Shown: positions 23,866 to 34,825, counted from the first letter of the stretch. The stretch is DNA of 64,000 bases from Diphasiastrum complanatum (GCA_029204225.1 CM055108.1:15214722-15278721), one strand, 5' to 3'. Notes: a model not told the origin generated them from the letters alone. Made by a program: numbers and translations.

Positions 23866-24144
23866 TGGTCACTTACAAAAAGGCACTATCGGACAAATAG
23901 ACCACATAGGCTTAACTTGGTACCATGGGACAAACCCCCAATGGACCATAAACAACTGAACTAGCTTAAGTTGAACTTATTCAGACTAGTTTAAGTTCCA
24001 ATCTTCTAGACTTAGGCTTAGAACTAGACAACTCTAAGTCGTTACAACATGGCGCAAAGGCCTAAACTTGACTGATCCAGTTCTAGGCTTAAGTCTGTAT
24101 CTTTTTCAAGATGGCTCAAATATTCCTTAGAATATCAGCCTACA
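23866..24144 (-). repeat. putative 3' LTR of gypsy H (279 bp)
   Basis: In element orientation the repeat starts TGTAGGCTGA and ends AAGTGACCA, giving TG...CA ends. It follows a purine-rich GGAGGGGATAA tract (plus about 24145-24158). Its left edge coincides with the point where the D LTR similarity ends. With no second copy visible, the exact ends are inferred. Confidence 0.6.
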
Positions 24145-24161
24145 TTATCCCCTCCGTCAAA

Positions 24162-24858
24162 AGATTGGCAGTCCCATGCCAATTGTCGCTGCCTGTTGTC
24201 TTGTCTGGTCTTCTCGCAGCTCTACATTGATGGCGACCCGCATTTTATGAACTTCTCTTCCAATCTGTTCCATTCTCTCGAATCAAATTTTGCCCAAAAA
24301 TGGTTGCGGCTGATAATAATCAAGCATGTTCTGTAGAAATCTGTACACATACCAAGATTCAACCATGTCAATGTGAAGTTCGTTGGTGATCGTCGTCTGA
24401 TAGTAAAGCCTTGCCACATTGATGTGATCCATGAGTATGCTTAGGGGCTTATTTAGATCCAAAACTATTGGCGGCAGATCTCTATCCCAGAAACAATTTA
24501 AGGTAGAAAGAAATGATATTAGGCCGCAATGATCTGCAAAGTACCTAACATGGCGGTGCAGATTTGTATGATGTCTCCAGTAGAAATAGTTGCAATTGGC
24601 TACAAAATCGGCCGCTGGATCATCGGTCTCAACTTCTTTAGGTAGAATTGGCCAATATATTTTATTAGGAACCCTTCCTGGTGTGAATACTTCTCTGCAC
24701 CTTATGGGATAATATGTTAAATTGACATGCATGTAAGTTGGAGCCGTGATATATCTCTCGAAAGCATGTGCATTTTCCAACATCATAGCACATCGCCACT
24801 GAGGTTGCGGCTCAAATGCTAACACTTTCCGCTTGTGAATCGAGAAGGGTGTACCCAC
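24162..24858 (-). pseudogene. last reading frame of gypsy H, before the polypurine tract
   Basis: The frame reads 191 codons from 24858, passes one TGA after FLGKI, and then continues open through FERMEQIGREVHKMRVAINV to a final stop at about 24162, right before the polypurine tract. The protein is rich in aromatic residues and histidine (YFYWRHHTNLHRHVRYFADH, MLDYYQPQPFLG). I recognise no domain. The position between pol and 3' LTR is where envelope-like or accessory frames sit in some plant gypsy lineages, but no signal peptide or membrane segment is apparent. Confidence 0.5.
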
Positions 24859-24917
24859 CTTGGTCCTCCCAGTTTGGATATGCTTTATTAAACTCCTCTG
24901 ACATTAACATCTGTTGG

Positions 24918-25352
24918 CTAGGATTCTTCGGTGTGATATGTGTCGTACCTCTGTAGTTGTGGTAAGTGTGGATGGTAGAGGGTTACATATGGTTGTGAAA
25001 ATCTCACAAGGGAGGGTTGGGTATCTGCGGAGTAGATAAGTAGTGGATGGTGAATAAGGTTGAGTGTCGAGGTGGTGAGGTGATTGTTCATGTGATGAGG
25101 AGAGGGGTGTGTCATCGAGTGAGGGTGATGATAGGTGGTGTCAGGTTGAGTGGTAGTGGGGTTAGGCTCTTCAGCTGAGATATCTCGTTCGTGGTTCGTG
25201 GTTCGTGGTAGTACCCCCTTGTGTGCTTTGAGGTTCCACCATTGCCGAGTGATACCCTGGATTATCCCGTTGTTGTCTTGTGTAGCGCGAAGGTCCAGGA
25301 TCATCAGTTCTTGCATCTTGTTGTCTATGGTGCTTGGCGTGTGTTTCTTCAT
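24918..25352 (-). pseudogene. His/Pro/Thr-rich frame of gypsy H accessory region
   Basis: The 144-codon frame is biased to H, P, T and S (TTQPDTTYHHPHSMTHPSPH). It lies between the coiled-coil frame and the terminal frame. Low-complexity composition makes the reading frame uncertain. It may be one exon-like part of a longer accessory protein broken by frameshifts. Confidence 0.35.
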
Positions 25353-25592
25353 GCTTTGTGTGTAATGTTGGTAGCTATTGGCGTAATGTTTTTAGCTGTC
25401 CTTCTAACTCCTCAATCCGTGTGTTGAGCGTAGTTTGATTTGCTAGAGTGGCCTACTGCAATTGTTGTTTTTGCGCCTGGTTCACCATCAGTACCTGAGT
25501 TAAATTTTGATAGGAAGTGAGAGGTATTATAGTGCCCTCCGGGATTGGTGGTGGTTGGAACTGGTTAAAATCAATCCGTTGAATATTGCCCA

Positions 25593-25889
25593 TCATAGAG
25601 GTCCGTAAGTTCCTGTGGTTTCATCGTTCATTTCTAACTGTGTTTCTAGGGTCTTGATGAGATCATCTCTATGTTGTAAGCATGCTTGAACGTCCTTGTT
25701 ATTTCGGTGCAGCTCTTTGAGGTCAACCATGAGTTTTCTTTCTTTGTTTTTTAATTGAGCGACTTCTTGTTCTAATTCCGTGGAATAAATCTGCCATTCT
25801 TGTACCTTATTTGTCAGTTGCAGGTTTTCCCCTTGCGAGAAGTTGCACCAAGTCTGATACTCATTGATTGAAGAGTAGAGGTAATGCAT
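25593..25889 (-). pseudogene. coiled-coil frame of gypsy H accessory region
   Basis: The 98 codons include LELEQEVAQL-type heptads: STELEQEVAQLKNKERKLMV and DLIKTLETQLEMND indicate a coiled coil of about 70 residues. After its stop, coding-like sequence resumes (GNIQRIDFNQFQPPPIPEG, near 25500-25590). Similar arrangements occur in uncharacterised proteins of plant gypsy elements, but I cannot assign a function. Confidence 0.45.
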
Positions 25890-26635
25890 GGCATCACTTT
25901 GAGCGTTGATGGCCCATCACACATTTTTCGGAAGGTCCTGCCACTCCCCAATAGGAGGATACTGCTGAGAGGTAGGTGGGTAGGATGGTGGGAATTTTGT
26001 TGTACGTTTTGATACAATGTGGTGTACTGTTCATGATGGACAAGTTGAGCAGACGGAGGGTGTGATGTTTGAGTGAGGGTGATAGGGATTGGAGATGTGT
26101 CGGCATTTGTGATTGGAGAAGTGGAAAGTATTGTGGAAGTGGTGGCGGTAGTGATAGTGGTGGGTGTAGGAAATGGTGTGGTGGTAGTAGGTGGCGTGTT
26201 TAACAGTGAAAGTGAGAATTCTTCAATGTTGAAAGATGCGTCAAAGACATTTGGAAAATGCATTGGAGATTGCATAGAGGTGGTTGTGATTGGTGCGTTG
26301 GAGAGTGGGAGTGTGTTTGTGGAGACAATAGGGAGTGTAGTGGTGAGGGTGAGTGTGATGGGTAGTGTGACAATGATGGTTGATGTGATGGTAGTTGATG
26401 AGATGGTGGTTGGTGGGTCACTTACTACGAACGACACAGGTGGGACACCAGGTTCAGCCTCTGGCTCCTTTGCCTCACAATGTCTCATCGAAGGATTTAA
26501 TGTTGCAGTCAATTGTTCTTCAATTGCTTCCATGGTTTTCACTATTGAGGTGTCTTTAGGCATTGGATAAGGTGATTGTGCTGTGTCTCCCATTTCGTTG
26601 ATATTTCCATGCCCTTGGCTGGTGGATTTGCACAA
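25814..26635 (-). pseudogene. Thr/Pro/Ser-rich frame of gypsy H accessory region
   Basis: The 273-codon frame is strongly biased to T, S, P and I (for example TTTPFPTPTTITTATTS). It carries no recognisable domain. It overlaps the coiled-coil frame at its 3' end in another register, suggesting one ancestral frame split by a frameshift. The plus strand is also open here (165 codons) because of the ACT/AGT-rich composition, so I treat that one as a shadow. Confidence 0.45.
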
Positions 26636-26725
26636 GTGTTGTTTGCTGCTACTAGATGAGTCTTTAGCTTGTGTGTGGTCCTCTGAATGTTCTTTTGTGT
26701 GTTGGCTATGGGCACGCTCTTTTAA

Positions 26726-27474
26726 CTACTGTGACTCTAACTCTGCTTCCGTGCCTCGTGTGAGTGACATTGGTGTGTTTTTGCTAGTGATGTGGCGTCG
26801 TTTGGGTGCTGGCTTGCTTGTTGCCTTTGCCTCTCCCCCTTTTATCCTCTTGGGGTGCTGAGCTCGTGTTGAGGTGGTATGTGGCACGTTTGGATATTTC
26901 TCTTGCACTCAAACAAGAATGCTAGGGAAGTCACCCAAGTAATGTTTGCTTACGAGCATATGCAGGAGATATCACACTTTGTGAGAGGTTTTCTTGCTTT
27001 GAGCGTTGCACATAATTTGATACTTATCTTTTTTGCCCACATGAAGTGGCGTGTAACAGGTTCCTTCAAGCCAAATGATAGGGCGAATAAAGTGCTGCTC
27101 AAAATCCTGTCAAATCTTGACGATTGTACCTCAGTGAGTAATGCAAGAAGGTCCGTCGTTGCCCTAAGTCCTATATCCGAGATGAGTTTGACAGCGTAAC
27201 CGTCATTGTTATAGATGGAGGTGTCACTGTCTTCCGTACAAAGATGTGTCAAGTAATTTCTATCAGAAGATTGCCCTCTGCCGTGCATAGGCTCTCCTTC
27301 ATTCGGGAACCCCAAGTGGCTTAGAATATGTGGTGATATAGGAATTGGATCCTTGTCGTTGCATCTAGGAATCCTAAATGTCTGGAGCTCGTCATCAAAT
27401 GTAGAATAAGCCGCACACACTAATTCATGTTGCACACCGGAGATAAGTCGTGTGTCGAAGTTTAGCCGCTCCAA
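26726..27474 (-). pseudogene. first accessory frame(s) of gypsy H after pol
   Basis: The frame from 27474 (174 codons) starts MERLNFDTRLISGV and ends KCDISCICS at 26950. A basic segment (KRIKGGEAKATSKPAPKRRH, 26726-26908) follows in another register and resembles a nuclear localisation signal. No known domain was recognised. Its place directly 3' of the integrase end suggests the N-terminal part of an accessory protein. The frame breaks show decay. Confidence 0.45.
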
Positions 27475-27974
27475 GAACCACTGCTAGCTTTTGGAAAAAA
27501 TCAGTAAATGAGACCAAGTGAATTTCTTGAGTGTACCTGCTAGGTTTCATGTCTAATCAAGCACTTTGCTTAGTTCTGGGACTCCACAATATAGATAATA
27601 TGCTGCCTGATAGCTTACGCGAGTGGTCTCTCTTTTTTATTTATTTTTATTTTTTAGAGAGAAAGATAAATTCCTTGCAATCGATTGCAAGAATAAGTGA
27701 TGCTGGCTCCAACCCGAAAGATAATTACTGTTTTGGGACATGATTGTCACTGGTCATGCATGTTGTTAGCTGAAACCTACACAATAGTGATAGAAGTGAG
27801 GTAGATTTGCGAGAATTTGGACCTAAACTATCCTAAGTATGGATTGTTATACATGCAGACAATTCAATGGAAAAGGATGTAAAAAATGAATTAAAAAAAA
27901 TGAACATTATCACAAAACGACAGAAATTACAGACATGCATGCACACACACATAACACATAATCAATCAGTACAT
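27475..27974. other. spacer between gypsy H pol and its accessory frames
   Basis: About 500 bp of AT-rich sequence with no readable frame. It may be an untranslated spacer or intron-like region of the element. Confidence 0.5.
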
Positions 27975-29284
27975 GTCTAAGGAATAGCAAGGCTCATGAT
28001 ATCGTCGTAATCTACTCCCGTTTACTACCGTGTCCAGCGGGATGCCTTCGAGGGTTTTAAGTTTAGCGTAGCCCAAAGATCTGATCAATGATATAGGGAC
28101 CTTGGCCAGTAAACTTAAGTTTGCCCTTATGTACTTTCTTTTGATAGAGAAGGACTCTATCTCCTTCTTTAAATTCCTTCAACTTAATATGGCAGTCATG
28201 CCAATCTTGTTGACATATTTTGTACACTTGTTGTGCGTGCACACTAACGACTCTTGACGCAAAGCTTATGGAGGTGGAATAGCATATGGGCAAGGATCTG
28301 ACTTTTGTCTGGGTTCAAATCGTAGGCTACCCGTAAAGATGGGACATAGAATTCTACAGGCATCATGGCCTCTTGTCCATACATGAGTTGGAATGGTGTC
28401 GTGCCCTTTTTGGGTGTTGTTCGATACACCCATAAAGCGACATGTAACTTGAACTCCCAATCCGATCGACTGGCTTCCACTGTCTTTGTGAGGATTTCAC
28501 ATAAGACCTTATTCGTGGACTCAGCCTGCCCATTACATCTTGGGTAATATGGGGCACGTTTGCGATGAACAACTAGGAAGGTCAACAACAACTGTTCAAT
28601 TATTGTGCTCAAAAAGTGTGTACCCCTATCGCTGACGACTTCAAGTGGGCAACCAAATCGTACAATGATCTGCTCATAAAGGAACCGAACAGTGGTTTTG
28701 GCATTGGCGTTCTTTACCACCCGAGCCTCTGCCCACTTTGTGCAATAATCTCTCGCCACGATAATATATATTGCATGTGTGAATCGCGTGGCGGGACTAA
28801 TTGGTCCTACATAATCGATACCCCATTTGAAAAATGCTTGTTCAGATAAGATGGGGGTTAAAGGCATATAATCTGAAAATCGTGGCCTTTTGGCTCTTTG
28901 GCACACATCACAAGCCTTTACCAAGTTATGAGTGTCCTTAAATAGCGGTGGCCACCAATACCCAACTAGTAAGATCTTCCTAGCTGTGTTTTCTGAGGCA
29001 AAGTGTCCACCACCAACTCCTTCGTGTAGCAAAGATATGATGGGAATAATCTCGCCCTCAGTCAAACATCGTCTAATCACACCATCCACACCCTTTCTAT
29101 AAAGTTGCCCCACTATAAGTGTATAGGGTTCCACCTTGTAGATAAGTGCGTGTTGGGTAGGTTTCGACAACGTCGGATCTAGCATTCCCGTCGTTAAAAA
29201 CTCTGTGATGTCTTTGGCCCACATGGGGGTACAGTCAACTTGGAAGAGTATTGCATCACGTAGGTCATCATTGATGTCCTCCAT
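27975..29284 (-). pseudogene. gypsy H integrase
   Basis: The 346-codon frame from 29284 carries the HHCC zinc-binding domain (HEGVGGGHFASENTARKIL, then CDVCQRAKRP). The integrase core follows with GIDYVGP for the first aspartate, SDRGTHF for the second and NGQAESTNKVL for the glutamate. After a register change near 28250-28290, the C-terminal region has GDRVLLYQKKVHKGKL and FTGQGPYIIDQIFG, a GPY/F-type module. A further shift near 28080 leads to VVNGSRLRRYHEP at the end. Intact proteins of this family insert the element cDNA into host DNA in the nucleus. At least two frameshifts disable it. Confidence 0.9.
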
Positions 29285-30000
29285 TGGTTTCTCATTACTC
29301 GGTATTCTGATAGATGATTAGCGACAAAATGTTGCGATCCATCGTAAGATCGCGAGGAGGCTCCACCTCTGTAATCTTTTTCATTTTCTTGCGGATAGCT
29401 TCCTTCCTAGTTCGTTTCACATGCACCTTGTGAACGGTGTTTTTGTGTGGCTTGGACGCTTGAGGGACTTCGGTTAAGATTGCGTCATCTATCGCGTAGA
29501 TAGATTCAGTATCATGTATCTCCCATTCGTATACCGGTCGTTAGACACGATATAGTTTACTTTGGTCCAGTTTGGCTGCAGCAATGCTAGCCTTAGGCTG
29601 AATCTCTCGGACCTTCTCAGGGAGTAGCCGTGGGGGAGTGGCGTCCATGAAGCGCAGAATAGCTACATCTGTAATATCGGCCATGTCGGAGTCAGTATCA
29701 AACTCTTGAGAGCATAAAACACTCTCATCGTCGATATACAAGGTTATTGATTCATCATAAGGTAGCCAGGCGACGTGAAGCAAGTCCTCGTTGTGGGGCT
29801 GAATGTTAACATAACTGACGTTGAAGATAGGAGTATCCAAATCAGTTGGTTCAAAAGTAGATTCATCGCTATCAATGTGATGTGTATTGAGTTCGCAATG
29901 TTCTGCATTGACACAATTGATTGTTGCCAAGCTGTGGCTCCAGTTGATGATATCCGTAGCCTTGGTATAGTGGCCCTTCTCTTCAATGTCATGATAATTT
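29282..30000 (-). pseudogene. gypsy H acidic linker and RNase H remnant replacing RT
   Basis: The frame 29541-29930 (129 codons) and its flanks are acidic (DDESVLCSQEFDTDSDMAD) and match no RT motif. Downstream, KPHKNTVHKVHVKRTRKEAI is basic. Near 29282-29345 GSQHFVANHLSEYR appears, the usual end of gypsy RNase H before integrase. No catalytic YxDD box or RNase H aspartates lie between protease and integrase. The autonomous version would have about 2 kb here, so this copy could only move with enzymes from another element. Confidence 0.65.
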
Positions 30001-30525
30001 TCAAGAATAGACTCTGTGGTAGAGGATCCATATTCGATGATTGGTGCAGTTTGATCTTACCAACAGAGTCAATGTGACCGATGTTTCTCGATTGCCAAAT
30101 GTAATGCGCTCTCTATTCCAATCATGCACTACACGTGCATTAGAGAGCCATGGCCTACCTAGGAGTAATTCATAGGAATAGGCGTTGTTAGGGATATCGA
30201 GCACTACCAAATCTAGTGTCAATTTCAAACCTCCTAGTTTCAGCTTTATGTCGGGTATTAGGCCTAATGGTTTTACCACACTTTGATCTGCCATTCGAAG
30301 TTGACAGTTCAGTCGTTTCATGGAAGCTTGAAGACACCCATCCTTCATCAGGGATGTTGATATTATGTTGACTGCCGATCCACCATCTAATACTGCCAAG
30401 ACAATGCGGGAATGTTCGTAAGTTGTAGGAATGTGTATATTTCCCTTGTCGCTTGCAGGGTTAGTTAGATGTAGGGGCACCTCAAGGAGGTCTGGTGATG
30501 GGATGTTATCTTCAATGGAGCACAA
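30001..30525 (-). pseudogene. gypsy H aspartic protease
   Basis: The 174-codon frame has the retropepsin pattern: ALVLAVLDGGSAVN-like active site (VLAVLDGGSAVNIIS) where DGGS stands in place of the commoner D(S/T)G, then KLGGLKLTLDLVVLDI, and ELLLGRPWLSNARVVHDW with the conserved LLGRPWL block. DGGS/DGGA variants occur in several plant gypsy elements, so the site may have been functional. It would have cut the Gag-Pol polyprotein. Confidence 0.85.
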
Positions 30526-31324
30526 CTCTTTCTGCCATTTTTTGGTGTACTTCTAGAGTACTCCAAATGGGAGAGTAACATCTTGAAGCAAATCTCCCCA
30601 TATCTCGGCTCCTTCTACGGTTGGGTTATCTAGGGTTTGATCTCTAGGTGTGATTATAGCCTCCTCCTTATTATCAACTTCATGGATGAGCTTTTGATAT
30701 TTGTCTCTCGAATGGATCTCCTCGTTGGGGTTAGGATAGATGATTGGTGTGGTTCTATCACTGGACGGAGTGGGCGGGAGCTTATTGGTTCATTTGTTGC
30801 AACTTCGCTAGCTTGCCGGTGTTGGGCTCGAGTCATGACTCTGATTGGGATTGTCTCTACTTGGATAGAGTTAACAGGAGCTGTAGGACTGGGTCCTTTG
30901 GATAGTCTTTGATATGGTGCTCTATCCCACAATTTCGCAAAGAGGTGGATATTGTAAGTCTCTGCACCATCGTTGTTTCCACCATAGCCTGGAAAGATTG
31001 GTCCATGTAAGGATATTGGTAACGATGACATTCTAATTGACATGAATTTATCTGTTCATTGTCACTGTCACTACTATAAACACCATCACTTGGGTTATGT
31101 TGACTGATCTGGTAAATTTGTCGATCATCATAATTTTCAAAATGTGTTTCATTATGTTCCAGATAGTCTCTATATGACAGTTGTTTGCACTGATTGGATT
31201 CGCTGCAATGATTGAATTCGTCATCATTGTACTCATAATACTAATCTTCAAAATCATAGTTAGATTGATCTTCGTATTCAGAGTCACCGTCATCATTATA
31301 CTCAAAATTGGAATCCACGTCCAT
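30526..31324 (-). pseudogene. gypsy H gag C-terminal region
   Basis: From about 31324 the minus strand reads an acidic, Asn/Tyr-rich frame (NFEYNDDGDSEYEDQSNYDF) with one TAG. It then reads NCGIEHHIKDYPKDP near 30940, which resembles the second half of a CCHC zinc knuckle with the last Cys replaced by Tyr. RVMTRAQHRQ near 30830 is a motif often seen between gag and protease in plant gypsy elements. Frames change several times. The N-terminal capsid part was not recognised. Confidence 0.55.
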
Positions 31325-31899
31325 CTTGACAATTGAAGGGTTGGTAAGTTACGATATAGTAAGCTAAAGTTTATGTGCAATGGACTTTGATAAATAGCTG
31401 AAATGCTCTTTTTTCCACCCACTTAAAACTCAGAGTTCTACGATGAGTGAAAGTGAAAGGCAAAAACATACAGGTCGTAAAAAACTGATCACTTTTGCTT
31501 TTTACAGTATTCAATTCCGAGCTCAGACGGAAAAGTTATGAGGATTCAAAAGTAATGAATGAAAACACAAAACTTTGACTTAAGAAAAGGGGCCTTGAAG
31601 ACAATAAAATTGAAACATAATAATTACAAGATTTTGATAACTTATCAATGTCAGACTCGTCGTTCTGATCACTTTTAGTTTCTGCTTCGCTGAAATCCGA
31701 ACTCAAACAAAGAAGTTATGTACAATCACAGAATGAGAATAAACTAAAATAAACAACTTAGAAAAAGGGGTTGAAAGAAAATGAAAATTGGATTCAATAA
31801 ATCTTTTTGGAGAAGAATAGAAAGAACCATAAAAAATCCGAAAACTATCAGCAAATGTTTTTTTTTGGAGCACTGGGCAGAGGAAACAGAGGAATATTC
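31325..31899. other. non-coding stretch with an imperfect repeat
   Basis: Two segments resemble each other: GATCACTTTTGCTTTTTACA...CCGAGCTCAGACGGAAAAGTTATG (about 31488-31540) and GATCACTTTTAGTTTCTGC...CCGAACTCAAACAAAGAAGTTATG (about 31667-31720). It may be the leader of gypsy H. No 5' LTR matching 23866-24144 was seen. Confidence 0.45.
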
Positions 31900-32436
31900 T
31901 GTTGAATTGGAAAAATAATCCATCTTGACTTTAGGCTTGCTACAAACATTGTACCATGCAAGTATGTTGTTCCATAAATGCAAATGCCAAGTTTGGCCTA
32001 GATAGAACTCGAGCTATATGGATTTGACATATCTAGTTTGATGATTACAACTTGCATATAGATTGTAGACTTAGAAATAGCAATATTATGCTTGTAGAAA
32101 CTCGTGGCATTTCACATGCATTAATTGTAAGTGATCCATAGTGACATGCAAGGCATGCACAAAGTGAAATGGACACATGCATGATGATTTGTACATTTCT
32201 AGTTAGAACTAGGACACTTGGTAAAAGTAGGTAGAGATTCATGCATAAGATGTGACAAATGTCACATAGACTCTAGTTTTTACTTTAGATGTCATTGAAA
32301 GGTGGATGGATGTGGTTCTACCTCAAGCTATCTCAAACTCCATAAATATGTGTAGCTCTTCTCATAATTTTTGATGAAGAACCGAATCTTTGTAGCTATC
32401 TCTTGCAATTTTGGATCCACACAATTTTTGCTTGAT
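31900..32436 (+). repeat. LTR piece F (C/F/G family), plus orientation
   Basis: It starts TGTTGAATTGGAAAAATAATCC and continues with CATCTTGACTTTAGGC, the reverse complement of the right part of LTR C. The similarity runs through CATGCAAGGCATGCACAAAG and AAGAACCGAATC and fades near 32436, where it meets a gag sequence on the other strand. The rest of the LTR is missing. Confidence 0.75.
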
Positions 32437-33015
32437 ATCTCTCTCTCTTTGCCTTGCTTCTTCAGAGATGAGAATTCCTTGAAGAGTCTCCAAATTGGAA
32501 AACTCCTCCTTTATGGCAAAGGATTGAAGAAGATTATCATAGTCTTCTTTTAAGCCACTAAGAATGACTTGTACTAGCTAATCTTGATTGATTGTGACAC
32601 CAACACAAGCAAGCTCCCTATGAAGATCTTTTATTCTTAATACATAATTTGATGCACTCTCCTCACTTCTTTGAAAACTTTGAAAAATCTGATTTCTAAG
32701 AGTGAGTATTCTAGAAGTGTTCTTAGCTTCATAGATAGACTTACGTGCATCCCAAGCTTCTTTAGCAATGGTGCAAGATCCTATTTCTCTTAGAATCTCA
32801 TTAGAGACATTCATTTTAATGAAGTGTAGAGCCATTCTAGCTCTCTTCCTATACTTTGGTATTTCAAGTTGTGTTTGAGGCTCCTCCTCAATACCAAGTA
32901 CTATGTCCATAACATCCTGGAGTATAAGAACAGACTCCATCCTAACCTTCCATCTTGAATAATTGGAGGTACTTAGTCTTTCACTTGGTTCTAAGAAATA
33001 TCCTCCTACAGGTGC
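32437..33015 (-). pseudogene. copia gag relic F
   Basis: The minus strand reads APVGGYFLEPSERLSTSNYS then RWKVRMESVL, the N-terminal motif of plant copia gag. It goes on through MALHFIKMNVSNEILREIG and SYVL-type RSEESASNYVLRIKDL. After a TAG near 32578 the frame goes on with VILSGLKEDYDNLLQSFAIK and LETLQGILISEEA. It belongs to a different family from A/B gag but has the same architecture. The LTR piece to its left is inverted relative to this gag, so this is a rearranged fragment. The frame can also be read upstream to 33069, but the start at MAPVGG (about 33015) is more like other gag proteins. Confidence 0.82.
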
Positions 33016-33069
33016 CATATTGTGAAGACTTCTTGTTATTGAACAATTATATGTTTGAGCTTGTTCCAA

Positions 33070-34149
33070 ATAGACTAGATGTTGCTACTCTCTTTCACTA
33101 TAGGAATCTTCAAGGGTGTGCTACCAATCCTATGTGAAAATCTTGCAACTATATTTGAGATAGATCTCAAATATATTTTCATTAGATTTGATAAGTTTAT
33201 TACATTTGTAGCTTTCTTTTTGATAATTTCTAGCTTTAAAATTTTCAGGTTTGTTCAGACAAACTTTTAGCATTCAATTTCATTTTTCATTTCTAATTTG
33301 ATTCTATAGTTTTGTAAGCTTTGTCTTAGCTTTCATTTCTCACCAATTTCCAAGGCATTTGAATAAGAGATGCAAAAGTTATTGCACTTTTTCCAAAAGC
33401 TGTCAAAATAGGTGACTAGAATTTTCACTTCACTTGTTTTGAATTTTTGAAATTTGATTTGAGTTTTTTTCTCAAGTTTATCTACATAGGATTTTAGAGC
33501 ATTGCTCTAGTTTTGATCTAATCCATATGGTAGGTTATTTGGATTGGTATCCAAAGAATTATGACAATTCTTGATTCCTAGCTCTAGTTTTGCTAGGTTT
33601 TTTTTAAAAAAAAAATCAGTCCTATTCTGTGGTTAATTTGACCTATCAAATCACACTCAATCATTGATCTGATCATATAGGCTGATAGAGCTTGTTGTTA
33701 GCTCTTTAGAGGTTCTGAGTTTGTTGGATCAATATTGAGGAAGTTATGATCAAGTTAGTGGAGATGGGTCAGAATTGCCAGAATTTTGAAAAAAATTTGT
33801 TGTATTTTTCCAAGTGAGAGATAAGCACTTAAAATTGCAGCGAGCACCTTGAATCAAGTTAATAATCCACAAAAATCTCGAATCAAGTACAAAAACAGCC
33901 ACAGACGAGCTATACGCACGCCCTACCTCTGAAACTGCTACAGCTTAGTGACATCCTCCCTCTTGGTGACATCCCCTCTTTCCTCGTGAAGCATTCTTTT
34001 CGGCTCGTTCAAGATCCCTTCTCTCCTCTCTTGGCTCGATCGACATCTCATGTCTCCCGTCTCCCGTCTTGGTTAAGAGCTCATCCACTCACGTCTCCCG
34101 GCTTGGCCGAGAGCTCATCCACTCATGTCTTCGACTCGGTCGACATCTC
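33070..34149. other. non-coding stretch, probable copia leader and LTR-proximal sequence
   Basis: AT-rich sequence upstream of gag F is likely its leader, but no primer-binding site was found. Near 34058-34125 a unit of about 34 bp (GTCTCCCGTCTTGG...CATCCACTCA) is repeated once, in CT-rich sequence that may already belong to the next LTR. Confidence 0.45.
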
Positions 34150-34825
34150 ATTCCCACGTTTCATGAAAGTCAACGTCCCTTGACTCGAAGGACGAATGAT
34201 TCGCGAATCGTAAACATGCCTCTTGGACTGCAAAAACTGCAAAGCAACGCAAAATGAAAAGACACGAAAGAAACGAAAGGAAACGAAAGAAATGAAGGAG
34301 AGTCTTTCACGCTGCCAGCTAGCAACTCAATGGGCTTGGAGTCTTAGACTTCATGCCCAATTGAAATGAGTAGCAATGATGGAGAGTAACTGATTAGTTG
34401 ATTAGCGTTAACTACTCTTGTAATTCTCTGTTTAGCTATCTTGTAAACTCCACACAGTGGAGATAAAACTAGATTTCTGGATCAAAACACACATAGAGAA
34501 TGTGTGCGAGTAGAGCAGAAAAGAAAAAGACTAGAAACAAAAAGAGCTGTGCATGAAAGTCTGCCAACGAGCAGAACACAGCGAAAGAGTAGAGCGTCAG
34601 GTCGCCAACGAGCGAGACACTGACGATCTCGCTCTAAAAATCAAACTGATAATTGATTGCTATATTTTTGTGCATTTCCTTGTCTTACGCTGTCTTGATT
34701 GCTAGAATGGAATCTGTTCTGTGATGTGTAGTCACGTGTCTAGGTTCCTATGAAGCTTCCACACAAAAGAAAATTTAAAAGAAACAAAATCGTTTGCGAC
34801 AACGAAACGAAACCATTTCATGACA
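34150..34825 (+). repeat. D-family LTR relic
   Basis: The region 34150-34370 matches the D LTR at 23650-23865: CTTGACTCGAAGGACGAA, the GAAACGAAAG-rich tract, GCTGCCAGCTAGCAACTCAA and GAGTAGCAATG. It extends beyond the point where D's LTR is cut and ends CATTTCATGACA at 34825. That end mirrors the TGTCA start of the D LTR, so this relic supplies the missing 3' half of that LTR family. The true left end is unclear. Confidence 0.65.

Larger units (their letters stand above)
23866..31899 (-). mobile_element. Ty3-gypsy element H, RT/RNase H deleted
   Basis: On the minus strand the order is gag end with knuckle-like motif (about 30930-31324), protease (30001-30525), an acidic linker, an RNase H-integrase join (about 29282-29345), integrase (about 27975-29284), several frames downstream of pol, polypurine tract and 3' LTR (23866-24144). 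Protease before integrase with the join motif HFVANHLSEYR fits Ty3-gypsy. The RT and nearly all of RNase H are missing, since the protease-integrase gap is about 700 bp instead of the usual ~2 kb. No matching 5' LTR was found, and the right boundary is set by the unrelated LTR piece at 31900. Confidence 0.75.

Noticed and set aside
24283-24858. Envelope protein of an endogenous retrovirus-like element
   Set aside because: The position fits, but no signal peptide, membrane segment or cleavage site is visible, so I do not call it an envelope gene.
26073-26570. 165-codon Val/Gly-rich plus-strand frame
   Set aside because: It is the reverse of the Thr/Pro-rich frame of gypsy H, whose codon bias keeps both strands open.
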